This document shows positions 1-10,908 of a stretch of DNA of 64,000 nt, piece by piece; position 1 is the first letter of the stretch, and each line of letters begins with the position of its first letter. A program made the translations under genes and the position numbers. Source of the stretch: Rhabditoides inermis (Eukaryota; Nematoda; Chromadorea; Rhabditida; Rhabditidae). The DNA is taken from positions 16,001 to 80,000 of the forward strand of contig CAWZYM010000268.1 of assembly GCA_963966185.1 (NCBI GenBank). Direction: 5' to 3'. The notes beneath the pieces were generated by a model. It was not told where the DNA came from, made no database searches, and worked only from the letters and a program-made list of their open reading frames with translations.

Positions 1-146
1 GACGCCTCGGGTCTGTTTCAATACAAGCCGCCTATCACTTGGTCGGCCTAGTCAACCGGCCAAGGAGTTTAGGATGGTGGCTCGAGGAGCCACGTCGGTG
101 CAATCTAGCGCCGGCAACGGCCAATAGTGACGCAAGTGAAAAACTT

Positions 147-203
147 TTGGCGGGAACAGGAATCGATCCTCCGAGCTCGATGCAACAACGCAGCGGTAGA
201 TCT
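147..203 (-). repeat. tRNA-like repeat fragment
   Basis: Read on the minus strand this gives GCTGCGTTG, then GAGCTCG, then a B-box-like GATCGATTCC, then CCCGCC. It is clearly related to the tRNA-like cores at 3021-3092 (+) and 44709-44778 (-). Only the 3' half is preserved, and no pairing acceptor stem is visible. I infer a decayed copy of the same tRNA-derived repeat, not a functional tRNA gene. Confidence 0.6.
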
Positions 204-245
204 GTGAACTCCGTCACAGTCAAGTTTTTTTTGTTTTCATCTAAC

Positions 246-318
246 TTTAGGATCGGCGCAAAGCGCCGATCGTTTGGGTCCTATCCAGCGGCGCGCGAAG
301 CCGCTCGGCCCGCAGGGC
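246..318. repeat. GC-rich hairpin cluster
   Basis: Three consecutive inverted repeats lie in AT-rich surroundings: GATCGGCGC-AAA-GCGCCGATC, GCGGC-GCGCGAA-GCCGC and CGGCCC-GCAG-GGCCG. The first, read on the minus strand, is followed directly by CTAA, which resembles a Helitron 3' end. That assignment is weak. Confidence 0.4.
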
Positions 319-781
319 CGCCAAAATCGCTTGTAAATCATTCAAACAATAAATGTTTTTAGAGTTATATCATGATATTGTCTCTAAATCGCCCGTTGAA
401 TAACTATAAACCAAAACAAAACATGAAACAATAGTTTAAGACCCAAAAATATATTCGCTGGTTAGGTCTGCACGTCTGTGAGGTATTCTGCTGGTCGCTG
501 ATTCGCTGAAAGACCCGCTCACTAGCCCCGCCCCCGCGCGCTCATTGGTTCGTGATGCGGAATGTGTGCGGGAGAGCGCGATAATGTGCACACTGTTTGT
601 GATTTGCGTAATCGTTCACGCGCGTTGTATTGTTGTTGTTATTGTGGTTGTTTGTTATATCTGTTGATTTACTTTGAACAAATATTGATAGTTTGAATTT
701 CTTCGAAAATCAACAAAAGGACATTCATTCTCTTTTGAAAAGTACAAGCGTAAAGTACCTCTGTTTGGGTTTATCTCAATT

Positions 782-1264
782 AATTAGAGATGGTCCGGTT
801 AAACCCTTCACGGTTTTTCGGTTCGGTTTAACCGGTTAACCGAACCGAAATTTCGAAAAACCGGTTTCGGTTAACCGGTTAACCGATTTTGAAACGGTTT
901 TCGGTTAACCGGTTAACCGAACCGTGACTTCAAAAAACCGGTTCCGGTTAACCGGTTTCAACCGGTTTTAACCGGTTTTCGGTTATCGAAACCGTCACTG
1001 AAGGTGTGAGATCATCAAAGATAGCGCGAAATTCATTCTTATTTGTCAGTTACCGCCATTGTTACATCACAAAACTCGAGAAATTGGACAATACGAGCGT
1101 CGAACTTAGCCTAGACAGTCAGCTACAGGGGAACCGGTTAACCGAACGATTCGGTTAACCGGTTCGGTTAACCGAAAACCGGTTTCTGTCACGGTTTTTC
1201 GGTTCGGTTAAATAACCGAAAACCGGAAAAATAACCGAAATGACGGTTAACCGGACCATCTCTA
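782..1264. mobile_element. hAT-like MITE saturated with AACCGGTT
   Basis: The terminal inverted repeat is TAGAGATGGTCCGGTTAA, its complement ending at 1264. The flanks are direct copies of ATCTCAAT (773-780 and 1265-1272), and the empty copy at 2138-2265 has a single ATCTCAAT. An 8-bp duplication with a TAGAGATG-type end is typical of the hAT superfamily. The interior is almost entirely runs of GGTTAACC, AACCGGTT and TTTCGGTT on both strands, with a short unique segment near 1000-1125. There is no coding capacity, so it must be moved by a transposase supplied elsewhere. Confidence 0.75.
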
Positions 1265-1559
1265 ATCTCAATTCAACAAAAGCACATGCATAAAAATATT
1301 ATTTCTACACTAAACTATAAACACAAACCTGCTCTCTCAAAACGATCACAAATACATTGACAATCAAATGCCAAGATAAATATACTATTGCACACACATT
1401 CTATCACTCACATTCTATCAACCCGTTTATCAAATGAGTCATCTATAAAAAAGCTTATGTATTTGTATACATTCAAAAATAATGAAAGCATCATTGTAAA
1501 CGGTTCTATAGCTGTTTATTGATTCTCACAATGCTTTCATAAGAAATAAAAAAGAAGTA

Positions 1560-2094
1560 CAGAGGTGGCCAGTCAAACGGCCCTTTGCGGCCGATTTGGC
1601 GCAAATCGGCTAAAACGGCTGCAAAACTCCTTTCTCGGGTCTCCGTTGAGCTACAGAGTTCTAGTTTAGCGGAATCGAACGCTCTTCGAGTAATCTATCG
1701 GTCTGTATAGCCTGCTTTCACACCCCTGATTTTGACCTTTTCTGAGCGGTCGGCGAGACTCGCATTTGCATATCCACGCTAGCGGCGAGCGAGAGAAGGC
1801 AACTATCGGCAACGATGTACATCATTGATGAACGGAACAGTGGATATGGACATGGTGGATATGCAAATGCGAGTCTTGCCAACCGCTCAGAAGGGGTCAA
1901 AATCAGGGGTGTGAAAGCAGGCTTTTTGATTTTTTTTCAAATGGAACCAACTATACAGTCCGATAGATTACTAGAGGAGCGTTCGATTCCGCTAAACTAG
2001 AACTCTGTAGCTCAACGGAGACACGAGAAAGAAGTTTTGCAGCCGTTTTAGCCTATTTTTCGGCCGCAAAGGGCCGTTTTACTGGCCACCTCTG
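1560..2094. mobile_element. TA-flanked palindromic MITE (Tc1/mariner-like)
   Basis: The ends are CAGAGGTGGCCAGT at 1560 and its complement ending at 2094, each flanked by TA (1558-1559 and 2095-2096). The arms extend about 230 bp each, through a shared segment with GATTCCGCTAAACTAGAAC and TTGACCCC-type sequence, so the element folds on itself. The TA duplication suggests mobilisation by a Tc1/mariner-type transposase. It carries no transposase. Confidence 0.7.
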
Positions 2095-2265
2095 TATTAT
2101 CGATGAAGTTTTATTATCGATAAAGTATACGTTTCTACTTTCGTTTGAGAGAGCAGCTTTGTGTTTATAGTTTAGTGTAGAAATAATATTTTTATGCATG
2201 TGCTTTTGTTGAATTGAGATAAACCCAAACAGAGGTACTTTACGCTTGTACTTTTCAAAAGAGAA

Positions 2266-2812
2266 TATATATATGGTCAAAGAATCCGTTAACATTTGTG
2301 GGGAAAAACAGTCCACAAAAACATTTTGTCATCAAGTCCCCGCTGTTATTTCCTAACTTCTATTTTTATGATGTAGTTATAATTCCTCTCTTTTCTCTGT
2401 CAGCGCGCGGTCGCGTGCCTTCTTTCCCTGTTATTCCCCCGACCCCTAAACAATGCTGTGCGGCGGAGGACATTAACTGGACTGGTACTCGATTTTGCTA
2501 CTTTATACATCTACGGCATTGAGACTGGAGAGGAATCCTCGAAGACGACAAAACTCCTGGAGACGTCTTTTCGCGATCGATCGTTGAAGCCCGGATCATC
2601 CGCCGCCGAGATCGAAACTTCCCCAGAAGCCGCAAGCAGGAGATGACATGCACCATCAATAGCACGTACGCATCCTCGAGACTATCGAAATCCGTGTTAT
2701 TGGGACTCGCAGTAGGCGTTAGATCACTGTATTTTACCGTAACCTTGTCGTAATTTACATAATTGTAATGTGCTACTTGATTCGAGATAAATATTCTGAT
2801 TCTGATTCTGAG
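2266..2812. other. No recognised gene
   Basis: An 87-aa minus frame and 74-aa and 62-aa plus frames are open here, but they lack family features, splice signals or paralogue support. The 2430-2650 part is GC-richer than its surroundings and may be a decayed transposon fragment. Confidence 0.4.
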
Positions 2813-3160
2813 TTAAAGGTACAGTGGCGACCTGGCGACTTATTTCCGACTAGGAGTATTATTAAAAGTCATATTAACCTAATAACGACGATTCTGCGTT
2901 ACTTACAATTCTGCAACTGCGTGAGATGCAGAAGATTTTTCGAATCAAAAGTTGGTCTCAATACGAAAAAATTGCGCTCGGAGACATACGCGCAAATGGA
3001 CGACACCTTTTCACTTGCTCCATGACTCACGTTCAGTGCATGTGTGCTGCGTTGTGGCACCGAGCTCGTGGGTTCGATTCCCGTTCACGCCAAAAGTTTT
3101 ACGCGTGAATGAAAAGTTGTGGCAGGTTGTGGCAGAAACAAGTCGCCACTGTGCTTTCAA
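2813..3160. mobile_element. TTAA-type MITE with tRNA-like core
   Basis: Ends read TTAAAGGTACAGTGGCGAC (2813) and GTCGCCACTGTGCTTTCAA (3142-3160), an imperfect terminal inverted repeat. The left flank keeps TTAA; the right has decayed to TCAA. A tRNA-like core sits at 3021-3092. The element shares ends and internal sequence (GTTGTGGCAGGTTGTGGCAG) with the one at 44636-45022 and shares ends with the one at 9487-9947. TTAA duplication is the piggyBac hallmark; the assignment to that superfamily is inference. Confidence 0.65.
3021..3092 (+). repeat. tRNA-like sequence (A and B boxes)
   Basis: The order is tRNA-like: TGACTCA (A-box region), GTGCTGCGTTGTGGCAC (a stem-loop where an anticodon arm should be), then GGGTTCGATTCCC (a good B box and T-loop). 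The acceptor stem does not pair and position 33 is not T, so this is a tRNA-derived repeat and not a decodable tRNA gene. Confidence 0.55.
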
Positions 3161-3668
3161 CAGCAACACACATAAGTTGCATAAGTTCTTTTGCAATTGA
3201 AAGTTGATTTTGATGTTCTAGACATCAATCGTTTATGCTTTGCTTTTTTATTGTTGGTACAGCGTTTATCTCACTACTCATAGAGATAACAAGGATATAG
3301 CCGTACCATTTGTTCTCATCAGCCAAAAACAAGACAGAGCGTTGAATTAATAACGACTGTGCCTTTTTCTCTTTTTTTTGTTTTTTAATGTATAAAAAAG
3401 AAAACATGATTTTTCGTGCGCTGGATGATGAATTTCGAGTCTATTGAGTTTCATTGACAACTGGTTCCTCAATAAACAAAATTCGATTGACCTTTGAACT
3501 TTGAAGGGTTGAAAATGAACAAGGCCTGTTTGTTCGTAGTGTCATTTATTGTTCCAATACAAATGCATTGCTTCTAGTTTTTTTCTTCAAAAAAATGTTC
3601 TCATTTTACAGAATCGATGTGTTATCTCGATAAAAGAGTCATTGTGTGATAGTTTATACACAACAGTT
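3161..3668. other. Intergenic, no recognised feature
   Basis: AT-rich and without convincing exons on either strand; likely the 3' flank of the receptor gene starting at 3669. Confidence 0.4.
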
Positions 3669-4840
3669 TCATGAGGTACTATGCTCGACTTGAACCGTCA
3701 GAACTCTTCTGTTTATCGCGATGAGGCACACTGGTTGGGCCAACAGCTGCAGCGGAATGAGAAGAAACCTGACGGGAGAGTTTCTCGTCACAAACAGACC
3801 GGTGAAACTTGCCACAGACTGAACATTGTTCTGTTCCACTCCAAATGTCCTCTCATTCCAAAGTATATCTGGACGCTGGCTCGCACTGCCTCGAGTAACA
3901 TTGGAGTGCATATCACTATAGAGGAGATGAGCAGGTTGCGCTCCAGTCGAGCCGACGTGGATTCTTGCAGCTGTAAGAACTGAAAAAAGAACACACAAGT
4001 CGGATTTGCATCTGCTACAGTTGTGTACGGTCTTCTACCTTGTTTCTGCACACTCGCAATCCTATCGTTAGATACACGAAGATACTCAACAAACACACTA
4101 CAGCTTGGAGACACGTGTTCGATATAAGAAAAGTCTGAAAGTGATGCAAATATTTTTAGAAGTTGAAAAATGGAATTTGATCGTATAATTTTTCACCTGG
4201 GTTGTGCTTAAATCCAGGTTCATAGAGACCGATGTTTCAGAACAATAAAAATAACTGATTTCCGGATGGGAAAGCAAAACAATTACAGTGTACAAAACCA
4301 GTGGAATCAACCAAACACAAACAACCATTACAGGTGTCAAAATGGTAATCATTTTCTGAAAGTGTGAGTCATTATGTTTTGATCTTTTTTTCTTTGAAAC
4401 TAGCATTGTAGTGGATTGGAAATCGGAATGCGATGAATCGGGAAATAGCAAATGGGAGATAACTGAGCTTAATAACACAACGAGAGTATGCTAGAAGGAC
4501 GATAATTGCGCGTTCGATCAGAATATTGATTTCTACCTGAAACATGTCATGTTTTGTGTTTCTAAAGTCACATTCACATTAGCAAAGAAAAGTATTTTTT
4601 GTTGAAACATGAAACCGAAGCAAGCCGCGATGAAAACGATGAAATCCACGAAAAACTAAGAAAACGCATGAATAGAAAACTACTTCTCAACTTTTTAAAA
4701 TGTACCTGGTTGATTACAAAAAGGCGAAACGTTTTGAGTTCTCGTACAACCTCACTGCTTTGTTGAAATAAAACAATAACAAATATGTTGATCATCATTA
4801 TCAGTGAAGTGAAGCCGAACAGAACGATATCGGGTTGCAT
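3669..4840 (-). CDS. Serpentine chemoreceptor, srg superfamily (srx-like)
   Basis: Multi-exon seven-helix receptor expected in the ciliary membrane of chemosensory neurons. Exon 1 starts at the ATG ending at 4840 (MQPDIVLFGF...) and holds helix 1. Exon 2 (about 4520-4688) begins FFVDFIVFIAACFG and holds helix 2. Exon 3 (about 4395-4490) ends AISRFIAFRFPIHYN, the family's [NS]RF-A---P--Y signature after helix 3. Helix 4 follows (KMITILTPVMVVCVW...), then an exon at 3790-3985 with ARLERNLLISSIVICTP and a last exon ending VEHSTS-stop at 3669. The donor after exon 3 (GTTTCA) is poor, so that junction is uncertain. It is on the same strand as the other receptors of the cluster. I judge it intact or nearly so. 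Confidence 0.65.
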
Positions 4841-5287
4841 AGTTTCGAACGAGTAAACTTGTAGCACTTCGAGAGTTCTGTTATGAACGGAATACCGGCA
4901 GATATCAACAATAAACTTTGGTTTTCGTGATTTCGCACTTCATTAGAGTTATTCAAAAAGTTGTGCGACGAGTTCATGCAGAGCGGACATCCAAAAAAAT
5001 ACACATGCAGAGATCTAGAGATCATCATCATAGTGAATATAAAAGCGTACTGTGTTATAATGAATAAGCATCCCTTGCTCTTCAGTTCGATGCTTTACAT
5101 ATATGAGTCCGACATTTCGTTAAGTGCCGATTGACTAGCAGTTGTGCAGTGTAGAAACACTAATGGGCAACATTATAAACGGATAGCACATCTGACGCGA
5201 CGTTTATTTTTTTAAAGCCAATGATTGTGTTTAAATAGAAAGAGAAAAAGAGTTAAGTAAATTACAAAGATAATACGTCAGGGGTTA
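4841..5287. other. Upstream region of receptor gene, no feature seen
   Basis: The minus-strand frames here include no plausible extra 5' exon for the receptor. A promoter is expected, but I cannot point to a motif. Confidence 0.35.
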
Positions 5288-5612
5288 GTACCAACCTTCT
5301 ACTCTGGTAGTTTTTCACGCTGCTTCAACGCATATACTTCCATGATACGCATGCGTTGCGCAAAACTACGCATGCGGAAATGCATTAAAATGCATAAAAT
5401 TGCGTAGTTTGAAAAACGGTTTTACGCGTTTTGACGCCATTTTTTTTCTTCACATTTTCGCAATTCTCGCATGCGCTATGCATTGCGTGAAAGTGCGATA
5501 ACGCACAGAAAGTGCGTTAGCGACACACCTACGCACTTTCCGTGCGTTAACGCATTTTTTGTGCGTCTATGCGTTAACGCTGCGTAAAAAAGTTTCACAG
5601 TAGCACCCTTAC
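5288..5612. mobile_element. MITE-like element saturated with TGCGTTAACGCA
   Basis: The interior consists of overlapping AACGCA, TGCGTT, GCATGCG and GTGCGTTAACGC units on both strands, reading almost the same on either. The ends are weakly inverted: CTACTCTGGTAGTTTTTCAC on the left against GCTACTGTGAAACTTTTTT on the complement of the right. The organisation matches the 782-1264 element but with a different motif. No target duplication could be fixed, and nothing is coded. Confidence 0.55.
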
Positions 5613-7222
5613 CTGTGTCTTGTGTGTATCATAAACTGTCGGGTGAGTTGCTTCTGTATTCCTTCATGCAATCTGCACAAAAGCCGGCGTGGATTGCTGC
5701 GTATGCTTTTCTGTCGAATCGTTGAATTGTGTGCGCACCCAAGACCTTCACCAAGTAAAACGTATTATCGATTTATTTATTGATTACATGTTATTGCATA
5801 TTGACGCGAGCATTTGAAGTGGGACAAGTACGGTAGCGAGGCACGGGTTACAGTAGTAGAATCACACAGTGATGATGTACTTGTAGAAGTAGCGGGATAC
5901 TGTAGCTTGAACCTGGTTCCAGTGAGCGGTTACGGTAGCTCGCGTCTGGAATCCACAATCGACGGAGACTTGAAGAGAAGGGACTTCGCGTCGGGAATCC
6001 ACCAGCGACGGAGTCGTGAAGAAGTCGGGAGTGCGGGCACCCGAAATCCAGCGGGCCGTCTTGCCTTACAACGCCCGCAGCGCCTCGGAATCCACCGGGC
6101 ATCGAGCTGCTGAAGAGGGGAGAGGGGAACGCACAGTGCAGGATCCCTGCTATACTGACGTTATATCATTCCGATTCACTCCACTGCGAACATTGTTCTT
6201 TTGCATTCTATTCGCTGTATTACTTGTAAATCATCAACATGTATTATACATTCCATTCACCCTGTAGTTGCCATTTAGAAGCCATTCCACTTCATTCTAT
6301 TAATTGTCGTGTCGCATGGACTCACCGCGCCTGACGGTCGCAAGTCCGGTAAGTGCGGATAAGTGATTTGATTGCATCCCGGATGAGCTTTTATACTCTC
6401 CGGATAGGTTACGGTCATGTATTTGAATGTTGTCGGTCCGGGGCCATCAGTTCTGTTCAATTCTGATTTAAATAATACGGATTCCGGAGAGACAAATATT
6501 TCACGGTCAATTGTGGTTGCATTGCCAATTTCAGGCTCCGCCCATCGCGTCTGGCGGGAGAATTTCGTCGAAGCCAGGATTGACTCTATTGATCGTTATC
6601 GATTGTTTATCGATTATAATTTATTAGATACGTGTCCATACAGTAGATACAAAGTGTCCATACATATTTATTAAGTAGATTCAGAGCGGTTGAGACTTCC
6701 TACCCATCTGGAAGCGGAAGCTAACGAGCGCTCTTGTTCACATCGGAACACACATAACGTCATTTTTTGCGCGGTTTTAGTACGGTCAGACACTAGAATA
6801 TATGTTTATGCACATGTGCATAGCGGGACAACGTAATGAGGAAAACATTTTCTTTCCAAAAACGTTTTTGAATTGTAGTCGTTAGGTCGATAGTCGTATC
6901 CGTTCATTAGTCAATCGACGTAAACGCTTTCGTCGGGAAGTTTATAGGACGCAAACAAAACATCTTCACGGCCGGTTTTTTTGTTGTTGTCAATGCTGTT
7001 GCTGTGACACAGTCACTAAGGAACGCGCTCGCACGGCAGACTTGGCGGCGGCTTTCCGATGCCGAGAAAACGGGAGCTGCGCATGCATCTCGGAACGCAG
7101 CTCACTGCTGCAATCATATGACTGTGTATCCGGTCGAGTTTGTCGAGCTCATTCTTGTCGGTCATGTATACGTTGCTGCGAACACTGATTGTGTCATAAC
7201 CCCATAACATCTGCAGAAGTTT
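5613..7222. other. No recognised gene
   Basis: The 5820-6130 stretch is GC-rich with repeated GGAATCCAC and GACGGAG words and could be a decayed retroelement. The remainder (6130-7222) is AT-rich. No frame here carries domain-like sequence or matched splice sites. The last exon of the next receptor starts at 7223. Confidence 0.4.
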
Positions 7223-8526
7223 CTAGTGGAATAACCTGAACGCGAGCAAAGTGACGCTCTGACACACGGCAAGAGAAAGGACGATGTAGGAATACTGAAA
7301 TAAATCATTTAGCATGCCTTATGCTTTCACCTTTGTTCTATTATAGACTATCACTCCTTAGTTCATTGAACGTTAACAAGCTTGTACTTTTGTTGTTAAA
7401 AAGATCCGTGAACGCACGTTTCGTTTCGCGAACGTGATCGCGTCACAGTGGACATTGAAAAAGAAGAGCAGCTGAATGACGCAGATGACGAATCCGCTGA
7501 GGAAAGTGACCGCGCCGCACACAACAAAGTTGCGCTCCACCACAATTTGCCGCTGTTTCTGGAATCGGCCGTTGCGGTGAAAACTAGCTGAACTCACAGC
7601 CATATTAATCCACACTACGAGCGTGGTTGTGTTGACGGCAGCGGAAAGAAAGCCGACCGTCGACGCGATGACCACGGTGATCCAGTAAGAACACTGCAAG
7701 ACACGGTGAAAAAAGTGGCAAAGTATTCAACTAGTCATTGCGGAACTGGCGAGAGAGTACTGGTACACACCGACCCGAGTGGTAAGCATACAAACAGAAA
7801 ACAGCTTGAGCCAATCACAATTCAGAAGTTTTCAAGTATCGTATATATTGATATCCGGTTGTCTGACCCACAGATACACCTGCTACATATCTATATAATA
7901 CCATGATTCTCACACTGGAGATGAGTGGCGGATAGCCCTTGGACACGAATCCGTCCAGCGTCTCGTCGTATGCGATGTTGATCTTGAAGTACCACAGCCG
8001 ATAGCACACCGAGAGAAACGCGACAAGCGCAGTGCACGACAGGTAAACGCAATTGCGTTTCGGCGAGAAGATCTGACACGCCTGGTTTCGTTTGTGAATG
8101 CACGGCTCACCCGTCTGTATCGCACGGAATAGACGATAGCGACATGGCGGTTTATCGAGATGAGCAGAGTGCCGAGCAGAAACGCGTGCAGTGTCATTCC
8201 GTTGCATAGAAAACACGTGCTGGCAATGTAGATGAATCTAGTATTCATGTTTGATGTCGATGAAACAGTGAAGCATCTTACACATCAGCGGTTCCCGTTT
8301 CGTTTATAACAGCGTTCGTAATATTGATGGTACAGTTCAAAACAATGCACAACTCTGAAATAGATCTTTTACAGAAACTGTGTGTTATTAACTTGCCTGT
8401 GAATAGAGCAGTTCGATAGAAAGCGGTTTTCAAATGCTTGTTTCGTGTTTTGCAGAGAACAATGATCACGATTGATAGAAAAATGATGAAAGTGCATTGA
8501 ATAATCGCCTTGGTTATGATTGCCAT
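7223..8526 (-). CDS. Serpentine chemoreceptor, srg superfamily (srv-like)
   Basis: Start ATG at 8524-8526 (MAIITKAIIQC...). Exon 1 holds helix 1. The next exon, after the acceptor near 8236, reads FIYIASTCFLCNG and then LISINRHVAIVYSVRY, the family's helix 3 signature. Further exons carry CQIFSPKRNCVYLSC / LVAFLSVCYRLWYF (helix 4) and CSYWITVVIASTVGFLSA with E-x-x-F helices 5-6 (7390-7690). A final short exon ends at TAG 7223-7225 (YSYIVLSLAVCQS...). Introns are short, and one between CGG and GCG near 8097-8125 would be only about 29 bp, so the model may be off there. The 5' two-thirds is duplicated at 13771-14747. The subfamily is uncertain. Confidence 0.6.
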
Positions 8527-8855
8527 CAAAACTTGTTGTTAAACGTTAACAGAGGACAGTAGTTTGAGAACTGATTTTCCTTCTCTTAATCAACATTAAC
8601 ATTCGAAGCAATTCATGGTAACGGGAATATGTTCATAGATGAATGCTATCTAACAATGCATAGTATCACGTAAACATAACACCTTTCCCGCGTTTGTTAG
8701 TCATCTTTATGGGTTTCAGGTGAAAGACTGACAAACAACATGTTTGCTTGCATCTGTCTTCATTGAAATCGTTTCTCTTCGTCTGATCATTTGAGTTATA
8801 GTGCGAACTAATCTTCGAAGTACTTTAAAAAATACAAGTTTTTTTGTTTAGTCAG

Positions 8856-9121
8856 TTGAATCCGGAGTCCTCCTAGTCGAGAACAAGATAGGGTTCTTGG
8901 ATAACGACAACGTCAGCACGCCTTCTGACCATGAGAGTGTATTGCCGCGGTACGTTTGTTCACTCTGACGGACAAGGCATCTAACGTGCTACTACTATAC
9001 ATGGGTCGTCTGAGCGCACAAAAGAATTGTTATTTTCAGGTTTGGGGTATCAGTTGAAGAGTGCGTTCAAAACGTACGAGTTTGTGAATCTTTATCTCGT
9101 GTTTTGCTGTATCATGTGTGA
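8856..9121 (+). CDS. Possible two-exon gene fragment, unknown
   Basis: Exon 8856-8949 follows a good acceptor (TTTTTTTGTTTAGTCAG) and ends at donor GTACGT; it reads ESGVLLVENKIGFLDNDN then VSTPSDHESVLPR. Exon 9040-9121 follows TATTTTCAG, stays in frame (FGVSVEECVQNVRVCES...) and ends at TGA. The same pair lies at 15086-15351 in copy 2, with only conservative change in exon 1 and identical bases over about 240 bp. No upstream exon or start was found and the family is not recognised. Because the intron is identical too, recent duplication alone could explain the conservation. Confidence 0.3.
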
Positions 9122-9486
9122 CTCATGGTCACACTCTCCCGTCTGACGCTTGTGGGTGGCAGACGGTCTATCTTGATTGAGAACGCACGTTATTCCGAGG
9201 GAAAGATGGAACCACATAAAGATGATCTGGTAGCTGTTGATTGCGTCATAAGTTAGGTTATTAGGATTGTGAGCCTTTCTAATACAGGTCTCGCGCAAGC
9301 CGTCTCCGTTCTCTAACAACACAGTCTTTTGCCCTGTTATTTTTTGGCGCCTTCTCGATTCGAAGCAAGAAGCGCGAACCACGCTAACGCGCATTACTGA
9401 AATACGCGAAGAACTAACTCTTTTGTTTCAGTTGTACTATTTTAGTCATTTAGTCGCGTCATGTTGTAATGAAAACATTTTGAATG

Positions 9487-9947
9487 TTAAAGGAACAGGG
9501 GCGTTTAGCGGATGCCTTGGGTAACAGAAATTTGGAAATTTGCGCGAAATTGCGCTTGTATGTTTCAGACAAAGTTGCAAACAGGAATCGAACTCGCGAG
9601 CGCGAGAGTAATAGCCCACTTTCTTATCCACTACGCCACACCACTTCTTGGGTCGGAGCGCACAGAGACCGCTCTGTTACCCGAGAGGGTGACAGAAGCG
9701 TGAGGAAGTGGATGAACTATCGATCGATCAAATGTGTGCATCGCAATATCACATGGCGCTGTTTTCGCGCCTCTTTTTTGCGGTTCGCGCCACTTTCCGC
9801 ATTTGAACGATAAATTACCCAACACGCTTGGGTAATTGACTGGGTAACGCGGTAACGGACTTGTATCGTTCAATTTTTGTATATCTTACATTTCAATGTG
9901 TCAACTATCGCCCTGGAGGTCAAAATTATGCGCCACTGTACCTTTAA
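9487..9947. mobile_element. TTAA-flanked MITE with tRNA-like core
   Basis: The left end is TTAA AGGAACAGGGGCG, the right end CGCCACTGTACCT TTAA, so the TIR is AGG[A/T]ACAG[T/G]GGCG. In the second copy of the segmental duplication the same locus (15740-15756) reads ATGTTAAGAG with a single TTAA: a precise empty site. This proves TTAA target duplication, as made by piggyBac-type transposases. Inside is a tRNA-like segment (9575-9646, minus). No transposase is coded. Confidence 0.85.
9575..9646 (-). repeat. tRNA-like core with strong A and B boxes
   Basis: On the minus strand the A box reads TGGCGTAGTGGAT and the B box GAGTTCGATTCC, both close to the pol III consensus, at normal tRNA spacing. 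The anticodon arm is only partly pairable, and the acceptor ends do not pair. This core differs from the one at 3021-3092 and 44709-44778 although the surrounding MITE ends are the same. Confidence 0.55.
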
Positions 9948-10908
9948 GAGATAATAAACACCTATACTATACAGCTTTTATAATAACAAAAAAAAACAGC
10001 AAGTTAAGGAAGGTTGACCTATTGTCTATTGTCATTGGCTTGTTTGAGTGTATCAGATAAGAGACTTATGAAAGTGTTTATGGTAATTTTTTGGTCAGTC
10101 AGAGATTTGTTTAGTTAGTAGTGAAAGATTTCTTGTCGGTTTACCCTTGGGTTCACATGCTTGTTTTGACTACTTAGATTGTGTATGATGTGGTTTCGTT
10201 AATGAACTAGGTAAAAACGAATCAAACTTTCAGGTATTTATCTAACCTTGTTCATTCATACGATGTCATAAAAAGGTTGTTGAGAGAGCACATGTCTGAT
10301 GGAGTCAATTGTTATTGATGAAGTGGTAGAGTGTTGTAGGTAAGGGTATGCATATAATCATTAAAAGTAATAATGCGATATGACGAAGTGGGTATGACAT
10401 GCTGTTGAAATACTGATTGCTTGTTATACACGACCTTCTAGTTGAAAAAGACTCAGACGTTTTACTCAGACTTTTTTTTTAACAGAAAAAGGGTGGACGA
10501 TGCGACAGCAGCACGGAAATTCGGAACTTTTCGCTTTTTTTATCGTCAGAGAATTTTCGTAAGATCAAATTCGTCGAACTTTAACTACGTTCACGTATGT
10601 AAAAAACGAAATAAACTATCAAAATATGTACGTGCATAATACGTTTGAACTTCTAGCGCAAAACTGTTTGTTCTAGCACAAACGGTTAGAAGTCATAGTC
10701 ATCGTGTCGGGAACACTGGGTCTTTAAAGATAAATCTCTTTTTTTCTTTTTCATCGTTACAACGTTACAACCAATAAAAAGTTACTGATACGTTGTATGA
10801 TGTTTTTGGGAAGAATCTTCACTTGAAATCATCATAAAAATTTGATTAGTGCTTAATTGATTTTAATTTGTCACGAAAACGACAACCATAGTAAAAGGAA
10901 CAGTTGGT
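9948..10908. other. Intergenic part of duplicated block
   Basis: AT-rich sequence also present at 15750-16745. The 65-aa plus frame at 10442 has a diverged counterpart at 16203. No start, domain or splice pattern suggests a gene. Confidence 0.45.

Larger units (their letters stand above)
1..728. other. Non-coding, repeat-derived stretch
   Basis: No convincing exon is seen. The stretch holds a tRNA-like fragment (147-203), a cluster of GC-rich hairpins (246-318), and a GC-box-like run (CCCCGCCCCCGCGCGC) near 520-540. The two roughly 100-aa open frames here overlap the tRNA-like repeat and lack splice or family features. Confidence 0.5.
729..2265. repeat. Inverted-repeat (foldback) structure with nested elements
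   Basis: The outer arms are 729-1345 and 2138-2265. They are near-perfect reverse complements once the element at 782-1264 is removed from the left arm (for example TCTCTTTTGAAAAGTACAAG on the left, its complement on the right). A second palindromic MITE (1560-2094) lies in the loop. The right arm is therefore the empty site for the insertion in the left arm. Confidence 0.75.

Noticed and set aside
3021..3092. Functional tRNA gene
   Set aside because: Good A/B boxes but acceptor stem and loop position 33 do not fit; the same holds at 9575, 44709, 45562 and 63652.
4841..5031. Minus-strand 76-aa frame as an extra 5' exon of the first receptor
   Set aside because: No splice match to the ATG exon and no hydrophobic or family pattern.
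5814..6113. 99-aa plus-strand GC-rich frame
   Set aside because: It has repeated GGAATCCAC-like words and frames open on both strands; more like decayed repeat than a gene.
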